IMG/VR virus record: IMGVR_UViG_3300027805_000046
Location: 1 to 33,942 of that record
Length of the DNA stretch: 33,942 nucleotides
Origin: a virus
Reading direction: 5' to 3' (one strand)
The notes beneath the pieces are model-generated. The model was not told the origin of the DNA and searched no databases. It saw only the letters and a program-made list of their open reading frames with translations. A program made the position numbers and the translations under genes. Each line of letters starts with the position of its first letter. Position 1 is the first letter of the stretch. This document shows positions 1 to 6,995 of this stretch, one piece after another.

Positions 1-408
1 ACTGTATATGGCGGTGGAGGTGGAGGTGGTGCTGGTGCGGTAGGATCTGCTGGTTCTAGTTCTGCTGGAGGAGCAGGTGGAGTTGGTTTAAATTGGCAAT
101 CACTCGGGACATTTTACGCTGGCGGTGGTGGTGGTGGTGGATACCAATCTGCCACAGGAGGAGCAGGTGGGAATGGTGGTGGTGGAACTGGTGGCGGTAA
201 TTCAACTGGTTCTAACGGCACAGTAAATACTGGTGGTGGTGGTGGTGGAACTGGCTCAGGGAGTTCAAATCTTGCATCTGGCGCTGGCGGTTCAGGCATT
301 GTTATTATTCGCTATCTTGGTGCTCAAAGAGGCACTGGTGGAACAGTTACATCGTCTGGTGGTTACACATACCACACATTCACCAGCTCTGGCACATACA
401 CTGCTTAA
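1..408 (+). CDS. Glycine-rich tail fibre/adhesin, 3' part (5' end outside window)
   Basis: An open frame from base 1 to the TAA at 406-408 gives the last 135 residues of a protein. It consists almost entirely of Gly-rich runs (GGGGGGG, GGAGG) broken by Ser/Thr/Asn stretches. It ends in a short beta-type tail containing GSGIVIIRYLGAQRGTGG and then HTFTSSGTYTA. This ending is typical of the Gly-rich domain of phage tail fibres and adhesins, where glycine helices form a receptor-contacting tip. The next gene carries the same 15-residue segment GAQRGTGGTVTSSGG, so the two are paralogues. A role in host adsorption is inferred from family and position. The start lies upstream of the window. Confidence 0.8.
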   Translation, partial: TVYGGGGGGGAGAVGSAGSSSAGGAGGVGLNWQSLGTFYAGGGGGGGYQSATGGAGGNGGGGTGGGNSTGSNGTVNTGGGGGGTGSGSSNLASGAGGSGIVIIRYLGAQRGTGGTVTSSGGYTYHTFTSSGTYTA

Positions 409-421
409 AAAGGAATAGAAA

Positions 422-1519
422 ATGACATCAATTATTAAAGCAGACAATGGTGCGATTTCTGGAGTAACAGGAATAACCAGCACAGCGGACAACAGCGGAA
501 CGCTAGAGTTCCAAGCGACAAGTGGCATTGTTGAAATGGACAGCGTCACTGGTGCTTTAGCGATGCCTGTTGGCACGACTGCACAGCGACCCAGTACACC
601 TATCATTGGTATGCAACGCTGGAATACAACACTTTCTTCAATGGAAACTTATAACGGAACTGATTGGGTTCGTTTTTCTACAACTTCATACAACTACACA
701 GTAGATTTTCTTGTGATTGCTGGCGGTGCGGGTGGTGGTGCTGTTCGAGGCGGTGGTGGAGGTGCTGGTGGATATAGAACTTCTGCTGGAACATCTGGCG
801 GGGGAGGCTCTGCCGAATCTTCAATTACCTTGTCGTCTGGAACTGTTTACACAGTCACAGTAGGTGCTGGGGGTGCTGGCTCAGCCTCAGAGAACACTAA
901 AGGAACTAGCGGATCAAATTCTGTGTTTAGTAGCATCACATCAATCGGAGGCGGTGGCGGTGGTGCGGCAAATAACAGGTCAGGCGTTTCGGGCGGTTCT
1001 GGAGGCGGTTCTTCGCAAGTTAATACAGAACCTGGAGGATCTGGAACTGCAAATCAAGGATTTGCAGGTGGTGTTGGTTTTGACGGAGGCGGGACAAACG
1101 AAGGTGGTGGTGGCGGTGGTGGCGCTGGTGGCGCTGGTGGTAATCGTGTTAATGCTGGAGCGGCAGGCGCTGGCGGTAGCGGAGTTTCATCAAGCATTAC
1201 AGGCTCGGCTGTAACTCGCGGAGGCGGTGGTGGTGGTGGTGACAATGGTTATTCGCGAGGTCTGGGCGGTTCTGGCGGTGGTGGCGACGGTGCATCAACC
1301 AATGGAGGAACCACCGCTGGCTCTGGAACAGCCAACACTGGCGGTGGTGGTGGTGGTGGCGGTCAAGTATCAACCGCACAAGCAAATGGCGCACAAGGCG
1401 GTTCTGGCGTTGTAATCATTTCTTACGCTGGCGCACAGCGAGGCACTGGCGGTACGGTTACTTCTAGCGGTGGTAACACTATCCACACTTTTACTTCATC
1501 TGGCACTTACATTGCCTAA
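422..1519 (+). CDS. Glycine-rich tail fibre/adhesin (paralogue 2)
   Basis: 365 residues. The first ~100 residues resemble phage fibre N-terminal modules: a sequence starting GTTAQRPSTP, then GMQRWNTT and YNGTDWVRF, as in many tail proteins. From about residue 95, DFLVIAGGAGGG opens a long Gly-rich domain with YTVTVGAGG and SGVVIISYAGAQRGTGG elements. It closes with HTFTSSGTYIA, nearly identical to the end of the preceding gene. No enzyme motif is visible. The start is preceded by AAAAGGAATAGAAA, a usable ribosome binding site 13 bases after the previous stop. The likely role is a virion-surface adhesin; the Gly-rich architecture is clear and receptor binding is inferred. Confidence 0.85.
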   Translation: MTSIIKADNGAISGVTGITSTADNSGTLEFQATSGIVEMDSVTGALAMPVGTTAQRPSTPIIGMQRWNTTLSSMETYNGTDWVRFSTTSYNYTVDFLVIAGGAGGGAVRGGGGGAGGYRTSAGTSGGGGSAESSITLSSGTVYTVTVGAGGAGSASENTKGTSGSNSVFSSITSIGGGGGGAANNRSGVSGGSGGGSSQVNTEPGGSGTANQGFAGGVGFDGGGTNEGGGGGGGAGGAGGNRVNAGAAGAGGSGVSSSITGSAVTRGGGGGGGDNGYSRGLGGSGGGGDGASTNGGTTAGSGTANTGGGGGGGGQVSTAQANGAQGGSGVVIISYAGAQRGTGGTVTSSGGNTIHTFTSSGTYIA

Positions 1520-1546
1520 TCAATCTTTTTAAAGGAGCAATCTAAC

Positions 1547-1906
1547 ATGGCACATTTCGCAAAAGTAGTCGACGGCAAGGTAACGCAAGTAATCGTTGCT
1601 GAGCCTGAGTTTTTCGCAACATTCGTGGACTCCTCTCCTGGTGAGTGGATTCAAACTTCATACAACACTGCTGGTGGCGTGCACAAAAATGGTGGCACTC
1701 CGTTGCGTAAGAACTACGCTGGGATCGGTTTTACTTACGACCGCACCAAAGATGCGTTCATCCCACCTAAGCCATTCGCATCTTGGGTGCTGGACGAGCA
1801 GACTTGCTTGTGGAATGCACCTGTGGCAATGCCAACAGACGACAAGCGCTACAACTGGGACGAGGCAACAACTTCTTGGGTTGAAACAGAAACTCAAGCA
1901 GCTTAA
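1547..1906 (+). CDS. Conserved phage structural-region protein
   Basis: 119 residues beginning MAHFAKVVDGKVTQVIVAEP. The body contains WIQTSYNTAGG, RKNYAGIGFTYD, KPFASWVLD and a closing YNWDEATTSW. I recognise this pattern from small proteins common in aquatic phage tail regions, but I know of no demonstrated function. It is rich in aromatic residues and short beta segments, with no membrane helix or catalytic motif. A strong AAAGGAG lies about 10 bases before the ATG. Its position between two glycine-rich fibre genes suggests a fibre-associated or fibre-assembly role, which is inference only. Confidence 0.75.
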   Translation: MAHFAKVVDGKVTQVIVAEPEFFATFVDSSPGEWIQTSYNTAGGVHKNGGTPLRKNYAGIGFTYDRTKDAFIPPKPFASWVLDEQTCLWNAPVAMPTDDKRYNWDEATTSWVETETQAA

Positions 1907-1924
1907 TTAAAAGAGGACAGTCTC

Positions 1925-2971
1925 ATGGCGATCATATTAAATGGCTCTACAGGTGTTGCTGCTCAGTCTACAACTGAGTCGCTAAATCTTCCTTCTGGGA
2001 CAACAGCCGAAAGACCTGCCTCTCCCGTAAATGGAGCGATGCGCTACAACACAACTACAAGCCAATCTGAAATTTATCAAAGTGGAGCATGGGTTCAATT
2101 TGCTATTTCTTCTGCAAATTCTGTAAATTATTTAGTGATTGCTGGCGGTGGCGCTGGTGGGGGAATTTCTAGTGCATTGGGCAACAATGTTGGCGGTGGC
2201 GGTGGCGGTGCTGGTGGGTATAGAGAGTCTACTCTTGCTGTTGTTCCAAATTCAATCCTTACTGTTACTGTTGGGGCGGGTGGTGCTGGAACGTCAACAG
2301 ACCCATCATATGGTGGGAATGGAAGTGATTCAGTATTTTCTACAATTACTTCCGTAGGTGGCGGTGGTGGTGGCGCACAAAGCACTTCTACCTCTATTGC
2401 AAACGGGCGAGCAGGTGGCTCAGGCGGTGGTGGTGCTGGATATGACGGTAACTATGTAGGTACTGGTGGCTCTGCAACATCTGGTCAAGGCAGTGCTGGT
2501 GGAGGCGGTAACTACACTTCACCTAACTACGGTGGCGGTGGTGGTGGCGGGGCAAATGCTGTAGGTGTTGCTGGAACAAATACTACTGGGGGCAATGGCG
2601 GTGCTGGAACTGCTTCCTCTATTACAGGTTCTTCTGTAACTAGAGCTGGTGGTGGAGGTGGTGGAACTTACAACCTTAGTGGTAGTGCTGGAACCGCTGG
2701 CACGGGAGCAAATGGCGGTGGAAATGGTTCTGCTGGATATGGTGTTGGCTCAAATGCAACTGTTAATACTGGGTCAGGCGGTGGCGGGGCTGGTGGCGGA
2801 AATAATAATTCTAGTAATCCTTTTGTTGGTGGTAATGGTGGTTCTGGAATTGTTATTATTTCATACTCAAATTTATTAAAACTTGCGACAGCAACAGGAA
2901 CTTACACACAAACCACTGCTGGTGGAAATTACATCTTCACTTTCACAGGTTCTGGCACGATAACATTCTAA
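1925..2971 (+). CDS. Glycine-rich tail fibre/adhesin (paralogue 3)
   Basis: 348 residues with the same plan as the two other glycine-rich genes. The N-terminal segment has GTTAERPASPVNGAMRYNTT and YQSGAWVQF. NYLVIAGGGAGGG begins a Gly-rich domain of about 220 residues containing LTVTVGAGGAG and SGIVIISYS. It differs from the other two at the extreme C-terminus (TQTTAGGNYIFTFTGSGTITF region), lacking the shared GAQRGTGG segment. The start follows GAGGACAGTCTC. It is probably an alternative or additional receptor-binding protein. Whether all three are built into one virion cannot be decided from sequence. Confidence 0.84.
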   Translation: MAIILNGSTGVAAQSTTESLNLPSGTTAERPASPVNGAMRYNTTTSQSEIYQSGAWVQFAISSANSVNYLVIAGGGAGGGISSALGNNVGGGGGGAGGYRESTLAVVPNSILTVTVGAGGAGTSTDPSYGGNGSDSVFSTITSVGGGGGGAQSTSTSIANGRAGGSGGGGAGYDGNYVGTGGSATSGQGSAGGGGNYTSPNYGGGGGGGANAVGVAGTNTTGGNGGAGTASSITGSSVTRAGGGGGGTYNLSGSAGTAGTGANGGGNGSAGYGVGSNATVNTGSGGGGAGGGNNNSSNPFVGGNGGSGIVIISYSNLLKLATATGTYTQTTAGGNYIFTFTGSGTITF

Positions 2972-2992
2972 TTTTAACAACGGAGAAAAGTA

Positions 2993-3145
2993 ATGGAAAA
3001 AATCACTTTGAGCACGAACTTAGTCAACGCAATCATTGGCTACCTTGGCACTCGTCCATATCAGGAAGTGTTTCAGTTAGTCGAGGCAATGCAAAAAGAA
3101 GCGAAAGAGCATGGCAACCAGGAAAACAACAGTTCAGCAAGTTAA
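2993..3145 (+). CDS. Small conserved phage protein, 50 aa
   Basis: A 50-codon frame starting MEKITLSTNLVNAIIGYLGT and ending NQENNSSAS. An ACGGAGAAAAGTA ribosome binding site precedes the ATG. The sequence looks like a short helical protein of the kind found next to phage lysis genes. No function is known to me. Its last 35 bases overlap the start of the next gene in another frame, which supports both being translated from one transcript. Confidence 0.62.
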   Translation: MEKITLSTNLVNAIIGYLGTRPYQEVFQLVEAMQKEAKEHGNQENNSSAS

Positions 3146-3305
3146 GAGCGTGATCGACAGCCACATCGACGTATGCGCTGTCCGCTACGAAAGTATCGGA
3201 GTGGAGATGCGTGGTGTGAATGCCCGACTCAAACGCTTAGAAACTATTCTCATCGGCACTGCAGGTTCCATCATTTTGCTTTTGGTGGGGCTGGTGCTCA
3301 AGTAG
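3111..3305 (+). CDS. XhlA-like small membrane protein
   Basis: 64 residues. An N-terminal charged helix of about 40 residues is followed by NARLKRLETILIGTAGSI and the hydrophobic end IILLLVGLVLK, a single C-terminal membrane span. A coiled or charged helix with an RLxRLE-type segment leading into one membrane helix is the layout of the haemolysin XhlA family. Those proteins often accompany holins and endolysins. It lies four genes upstream of the lysozyme, so a part in lysis or membrane association is plausible. The match rests on layout only. Confidence 0.6.
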   Translation: MATRKTTVQQVKSVIDSHIDVCAVRYESIGVEMRGVNARLKRLETILIGTAGSIILLLVGLVLK

Positions 3306-3320
3306 GAGAAAAGATGAGCT

Positions 3321-3773
3321 ATGGCGGACGATCTCGGGCTGTCGGCTGGTGCAAAGGGCATCAGCGAAGGATTTAAGACTGGTAGGGAAGCTGGTCGTGA
3401 GATCGGCAAGAACATCGAAGATGTTCAAAAAGAAGCAGTAGACGTAGCGAAAGAACGTGCGAATGCAAGGATTCGCGAGCGCAGAGAAGCAGAGTTAAGA
3501 AAAGAACGAGCCATCTTCAAGGCTCTTGAAGAGTATAAGCATCGGAAAAAGATCTCCGACGAAGAATACAAATTAAGGGTCGAGTTCGTCAAGAAGTATG
3601 GAACCAAAGAGTGGGAAAAGGTTTTAGACATAAAAACCGAAATCGAAAAGACGGAAAAGAAAGACCGAGAGTATTTCGATTCTGAACTTTCAAGAGTTAG
3701 GCAAGTGCAGTTTTGGTGCTTTTTTGTAGCAACTTGGATTGCTTATTACGTCGTTTGGGGAGTTAAGAAATGA
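3321..3773 (+). CDS. Coiled-coil protein with C-terminal membrane anchor
   Basis: 150 residues. A Gly-containing N-terminus (about 1-30) leads into a long, highly charged helix (about 35-125, rich in Arg, Glu and Lys) likely to form a coiled coil. The protein ends with one membrane span, FWCFFVATWIAYYVVWG (about 131-147). It sits in the lysis block, overlaps the next membrane-protein gene by 4 bases, and precedes the endolysin. A spanin-like or holin-regulating role is possible, but there is no lipobox or signal peptide to prove it. I do not recognise a named family. Confidence 0.7.
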   Translation: MADDLGLSAGAKGISEGFKTGREAGREIGKNIEDVQKEAVDVAKERANARIRERREAELRKERAIFKALEEYKHRKKISDEEYKLRVEFVKKYGTKEWEKVLDIKTEIEKTEKKDREYFDSELSRVRQVQFWCFFVATWIAYYVVWGVKK

Positions 3774-4123
3774 ATGAACATGAAACCGCTAAAGAAGTCG
3801 CTGGTAAATACATCGGTAAACAAGGTCTTTTCTATATCACCTTTATCGTCGTTATTGGCGTAGGTGCTTCTATAGTCCTTGAAGAATCTAAGATGGCTGC
3901 TGTAATGGGCTTGCTCGGTGCTTCTTTAACAGCGTTGATTTCAATGCTAAATGGAGTTGCAGGTGCGACCCCAAAACAAGAAAAGCCTGAATTTGAAATC
4001 ATGAAAGAGCTAATCACTCGTTTAGACAAGATGGCTGATCGTGATCCGATGAGTGTTGTCGTTGACAAAGACAGAGTTCTTGTTTCCAAAGGTGGAAACG
4101 AAACAGCGATCGGGAGAGAATAA
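3770..4123 (+). CDS. Putative holin-like two-helix membrane protein
   Basis: 117 residues. After a short polar N-terminus come two hydrophobic helices, GLFYITFIVVIGVGASIVL (about 19-37) and a second at about 42-65 ending in SMLNGVAGA. A charged C-terminal tail of about 50 residues follows. Two close membrane spans with a polar tail fit a class II-like holin. The gene overlaps both neighbours (ATGA upstream, TAATG downstream), so it is co-translated with the 3TM-holin-like gene. Which of the two makes the lethal hole is not decided by the sequence. Confidence 0.62.
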   Translation: MNEHETAKEVAGKYIGKQGLFYITFIVVIGVGASIVLEESKMAAVMGLLGASLTALISMLNGVAGATPKQEKPEFEIMKELITRLDKMADRDPMSVVVDKDRVLVSKGGNETAIGRE

Positions 4124-4608
4124 TGCTTACCCTTTTTACAACTCTTATTTCTTTCCTCTCGGGTGGATTGCCTAACCTTTTAGGATTCTTTCAAGACAAG
4201 TCAGACAAAAAGCATGAAATGGAAATGGCTCGCTTGCAAACCGAGCGAGAACTCCAAATGATGGAAAAGGGTTTCCAAGCCCAAGCGCAAGTTGAAGAAA
4301 TAAGAACTCAGCAAATAGAAATGCAAACCCAAGCGCAAGAGCGAGCCTCGTTATACGCCCACGACATTGAAATCGGTAAAGGTGCAAGCCAGTGGGTGGT
4401 GAATGCTAGAGCAATGGTCAGACCTGCCATTACCTACGGAATGTTCTTAATGTTTATGTTCGTAGAAATATTCGGTTTTTGGTTCGCTTACCATCGGGAA
4501 GTTTCTTTCGACATAGCGCTTGATCTTTTGTGGGATAACGAAACTCAAATCATTTGGGCTAGTATTGTTTCTTTTTGGTTCGGTACTCAGGCATTTAGCA
4601 AGAAATGA
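4123..4608 (+). CDS. 3TM-type holin (GTA-holin-like)
   Basis: 161 residues. A hydrophobic N-terminus (about 1-24) is followed by a Gln/Glu-rich helix (about 25-85). Two membrane helices come next: VRPAITYGMFLMFMFVEIFG with flanking aromatics, and one containing IIWASIVSFWFGTQAF at the end. The sequence A-M-V-R-P ahead of the second span and the FWFG ending match the three-helix holin family first described in gene transfer agents (Holin of 3TMs). Its stop overlaps the lysozyme start by 4 bases, the classic holin-endolysin order. A role in inner-membrane permeabilisation for lysozyme release is inferred from family and position. Confidence 0.75.
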   Translation: MLTLFTTLISFLSGGLPNLLGFFQDKSDKKHEMEMARLQTERELQMMEKGFQAQAQVEEIRTQQIEMQTQAQERASLYAHDIEIGKGASQWVVNARAMVRPAITYGMFLMFMFVEIFGFWFAYHREVSFDIALDLLWDNETQIIWASIVSFWFGTQAFSKK

Positions 4609-5081
4609 ATGTAAGCGAAAAAGCCATCAAAATGATAAAGCATCACGAAGGTGTAAGGCAAAAACCCTACCGCTGCCCAGCTAAACTCTGGACGATCGGG
4701 GTTGGGCATGTGCTTTATCCTCGTCAGGGTGCTTTGAAGATAGATGAGCGAGACGCTTACGCATTAGAAGAACGAGACAACCGCACTTTTTCGATGGAGG
4801 AAGTAGATGGAATTCTTAGAGACGATCTTAATCGCTTTGAGCGAGGTGTGGAACGCTACTGTCCCGTCAAGCTCACTCAAGGTCAGTTCGATGCTCTTGT
4901 TAGTTTTGCTTTCAATGTTGGTTTGGGAACATTACAGCGCAGCACCCTCCGTCAGAAGGTTATTCGCAACGACATGGAAGGTGCTGCGGAAGAGTTTTTG
5001 AAATACACGCTTGCAGGTGGGAAAGTGCTAAAAGGTTTAGTCACTCGCAGGAATGACGAACGTGCTTTGTTTTTATCATAG
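4605..5081 (+). CDS. Endolysin, GH24 lysozyme
   Basis: 158 residues, close to the usual length of a T4/P21-type muramidase that cuts the glycan backbone of peptidoglycan. The catalytic Glu is in KHHEG (E15), followed by YRCPAKLWTIGVGH. Thr30 lies 15 residues after E15, matching Thr26 of T4 lysozyme. The position of T4 Asp20 is occupied by Cys24, a variant seen in a GH24 subgroup with CPAG-like motifs. A typical second half includes LTQGQFDALVSFAFNVG and a closing RRNDERALFL. No signal peptide or SAR helix is evident, so export should depend on the adjacent holin. Confidence 0.93.
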   Translation: MNVSEKAIKMIKHHEGVRQKPYRCPAKLWTIGVGHVLYPRQGALKIDERDAYALEERDNRTFSMEEVDGILRDDLNRFERGVERYCPVKLTQGQFDALVSFAFNVGLGTLQRSTLRQKVIRNDMEGAAEEFLKYTLAGGKVLKGLVTRRNDERALFLS

Positions 5082-5094
5082 GACGAAGTATAAT
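5067..5094 (+). promoter_or_regulatory. Candidate sigma70-like promoter for the tail operon
   Basis: TTGTTT (5067-5072), a 16-base spacer and a perfect TATAAT (5089-5094) lie at the end of the lysozyme gene and just before the tail adaptor gene. The predicted start point, near 5101, leaves room for the GAGG ribosome binding site before the ATG at 5119. It would drive the long run of genes to the terminator at 18.15 kb. This is a consensus match only; read-through from upstream is also likely. Confidence 0.45.
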
Positions 5095-5118
5095 GAACAG
5101 TAAAAAAGAGGCTCAAAA

Positions 5119-5754
5119 ATGACAGTTGCAGCGGTTATGACCTACGATACACTGACTGAAAATATTCAGTCCTATCTCGAGCGTACCGACACTGCTACGC
5201 TGGACAAGATCCCTCTTTTCATTATGTTGGCTGAGCAAGTAATCGCCAGCGAAATAAAGTTCCTCGGCAACCTGACTGTGAACACCAGCAACATGGTCAT
5301 TGGGCAACCCGTGATCGACAAGCCTGCACGCTGGCACAAAACTGTTTCCATGAACGTGACTGTTGGCGGTGTTAAGCAACCCGTGCTGCTCCGCAAGTAT
5401 GAATATCTGCGTGAGTATTGGCCAAACCAAACCCTAACAGACTCACCACTTTACTACGCTGACTACGACTATACCCATTGGCTCGTAGCGCCCACACCCG
5501 ATCAGGCTTACTCGTTCGAAGTTCTTTACTACGAGCGTGTGCAACCTTTAGACAGCACGAACCAAACAAATTGGTTCACGATTTACGCACCGCAGGCATT
5601 ACTGTATGGCTCGCTGCTACAAGCGATGCCCTTCCTCAAAAACGACGAGCGAACTCCAATGTGGCAAGCGCAATACTCTGCGATCATGCAGACGTTGAAA
5701 GCTGAAGACGTTTCCCGCATTGCTGACCGCCAAGCCATAGTCCTCGACACATGA
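5119..5754 (+). CDS. Head-tail adaptor / tail tubular protein A-like
   Basis: 211 residues. The N-terminus has an NIQSYLERTD helix and IPLFIMLAEQVIASEI, the helical signature of SU10- and T7 gp11-type adaptor proteins. These sit between the portal and the tail. A beta-rich middle follows (WHKTVSMNVTVGG, YEYLREYWPN, YYADYDYTHWLVAPTP). The C-terminal helix contains WFTIYAPQALLYGSLLQAMP, also typical of the family. It is the first gene of the tail block and overlaps the next by ATGA. The family assignment is by pattern recall; the position directly upstream of the gp10-like tail module supports it. Confidence 0.75.
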   Translation: MTVAAVMTYDTLTENIQSYLERTDTATLDKIPLFIMLAEQVIASEIKFLGNLTVNTSNMVIGQPVIDKPARWHKTVSMNVTVGGVKQPVLLRKYEYLREYWPNQTLTDSPLYYADYDYTHWLVAPTPDQAYSFEVLYYERVQPLDSTNQTNWFTIYAPQALLYGSLLQAMPFLKNDERTPMWQAQYSAIMQTLKAEDVSRIADRQAIVLDT

Positions 5755-6995
5755 CACTTTCATACGTTTCTCCATTCACTGGCGACGTAATCCAGCCAAC
5801 AGACGTCAGTTTTGCTGCGTATACGATCAATGCTGCTTTCCAGCTAGAATGGCCATCTGCTGCTGCACCTGCGGAAAATCCTGCAGCAAGGATTATGGAC
5901 ATCACTGCGAGTGCAGCTGGTTACAGCCTTATCATGCCTCCAGCGAACCAAGTGTCGGTTGGTCAAGACGCACTGATCCGCAACCTAAGTGCTAATACCT
6001 TTACAGTTAAAGACTACACTGGTGGGACAATTTGCACAGTCACCGCTGGACAAGCACAATACATTTACATAACCAGCAACAACACCACTGCGGGTGTTTG
6101 GGGCATAATCGCTTTTGGCGCTGGCACTTCCTCGGCTGATGCTGCTACGTTGGCTGGCTACGGATTGATGGCAATTTCCAGCACGCTAAACCAAAGTCAC
6201 CCTGCAGCTGCAATAACAAGTCCTTACACCTTCGTTGCTGCTGACCGAGCACAAACTAAAGTCTGGTCGGGTGGTGTTGGCACTGGCACGTTGCCTTTAG
6301 CTTCCACGCTGGCTAACAATTGGTTCACGCTAATTAAGAACAACGGCACTGGCACTTTTACAGTTTCAACGACCAGCCCACAGCTAATCGACGGACAAGT
6401 TAGCAAACAGTTTAACCCTGACGAGTCAGCGTTTATAATCTGCACAGGCTCAGAATACATAACTGTTGGCTACGGAATTAGCGCTAATTACACCTTTACA
6501 GTGTTGACGAAACCTGTGACTGGCGGTGCTTATTCGCTCACCTCGAACGAAGCTGGCAACCTTATCCAAGAATACGTTGGCACGTTGGTTAGCAACGTCA
6601 CAGTGACTTATCCACCTGTGGTGAACTTGTATGTTGTTTCTAACCAAACAGTCGACAATGGATTCACGCTAACGCTAACTACAGGGATTACAGGCGCAGC
6701 AGTCGCAACGATCCCTCCAGGACAGCAAGCCACGCTCATTTGCGACGGCACAAACTTTTTGAACGCTAACACAGTGCAAGCTGGTGCGACTTCTTTGAGC
6801 ATCGTCAACGGAACAGTCGGAACACCTGCGATCAACTTTGCAGCAGAAACGAACACTGGTATTTGGAGAGCTGGCGCTGGCGAGTTCGACATCGCTGTTT
6901 TGGGTGTGAATCGTTTTTCGCTAACTGCTCTTGGACTGGCTATAACAGGCACTGGTAATTTCACAGGTGGAATTTCAGGAGGCACGTTTACATGA
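5751..6995 (+). CDS. Virion-associated beta-rich protein, putative tail fibre
   Basis: 414 residues, low in charge and rich in Thr, Ser, Gly and Ala. It begins MTLSYVSPFTGDVIQPTDVS and contains SLIMPPANQVSVGQDALIRN, a segment I recognise from virion proteins of marine and freshwater podoviruses. Two further beta-type modules (about 130-235 and 235-340) include phrases such as NNGTGTFTVSTT. The C-terminus (about 345-414) has GIWRAGAGEFDIAVLGVNR, reminiscent of fibre or chaperone-linked modules. No enzyme motif is visible. It lies between the adaptor and gp10-like genes, so it is probably an appendage or fibre-anchoring protein; the exact role is unknown. Confidence 0.68.
   Translation: MTLSYVSPFTGDVIQPTDVSFAAYTINAAFQLEWPSAAAPAENPAARIMDITASAAGYSLIMPPANQVSVGQDALIRNLSANTFTVKDYTGGTICTVTAGQAQYIYITSNNTTAGVWGIIAFGAGTSSADAATLAGYGLMAISSTLNQSHPAAAITSPYTFVAADRAQTKVWSGGVGTGTLPLASTLANNWFTLIKNNGTGTFTVSTTSPQLIDGQVSKQFNPDESAFIICTGSEYITVGYGISANYTFTVLTKPVTGGAYSLTSNEAGNLIQEYVGTLVSNVTVTYPPVVNLYVVSNQTVDNGFTLTLTTGITGAAVATIPPGQQATLICDGTNFLNANTVQAGATSLSIVNGTVGTPAINFAAETNTGIWRAGAGEFDIAVLGVNRFSLTALGLAITGTGNFTGGISGGTFT

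Noticed and set aside
114-299. Minus-strand Pro-rich frames opposite the glycine-rich fibre genes (also near 1054-1245 and 2128-2385)
   Set aside because: Gly codon runs read as Pro on the other strand and stay open by composition; the plus-strand genes explain the DNA.
1-2971. Diversity-generating retroelement acting on the fibre tips
   Set aside because: No reverse transcriptase and no template/variable repeat pair with adenine-biased differences is visible in the window.
5093-5122. Nine-codon leader-like frame (MNSKKEAQK) before the adaptor gene
   Set aside because: It begins inside the -10 box of the proposed promoter, so it would not be in that transcript, and it has no further support.
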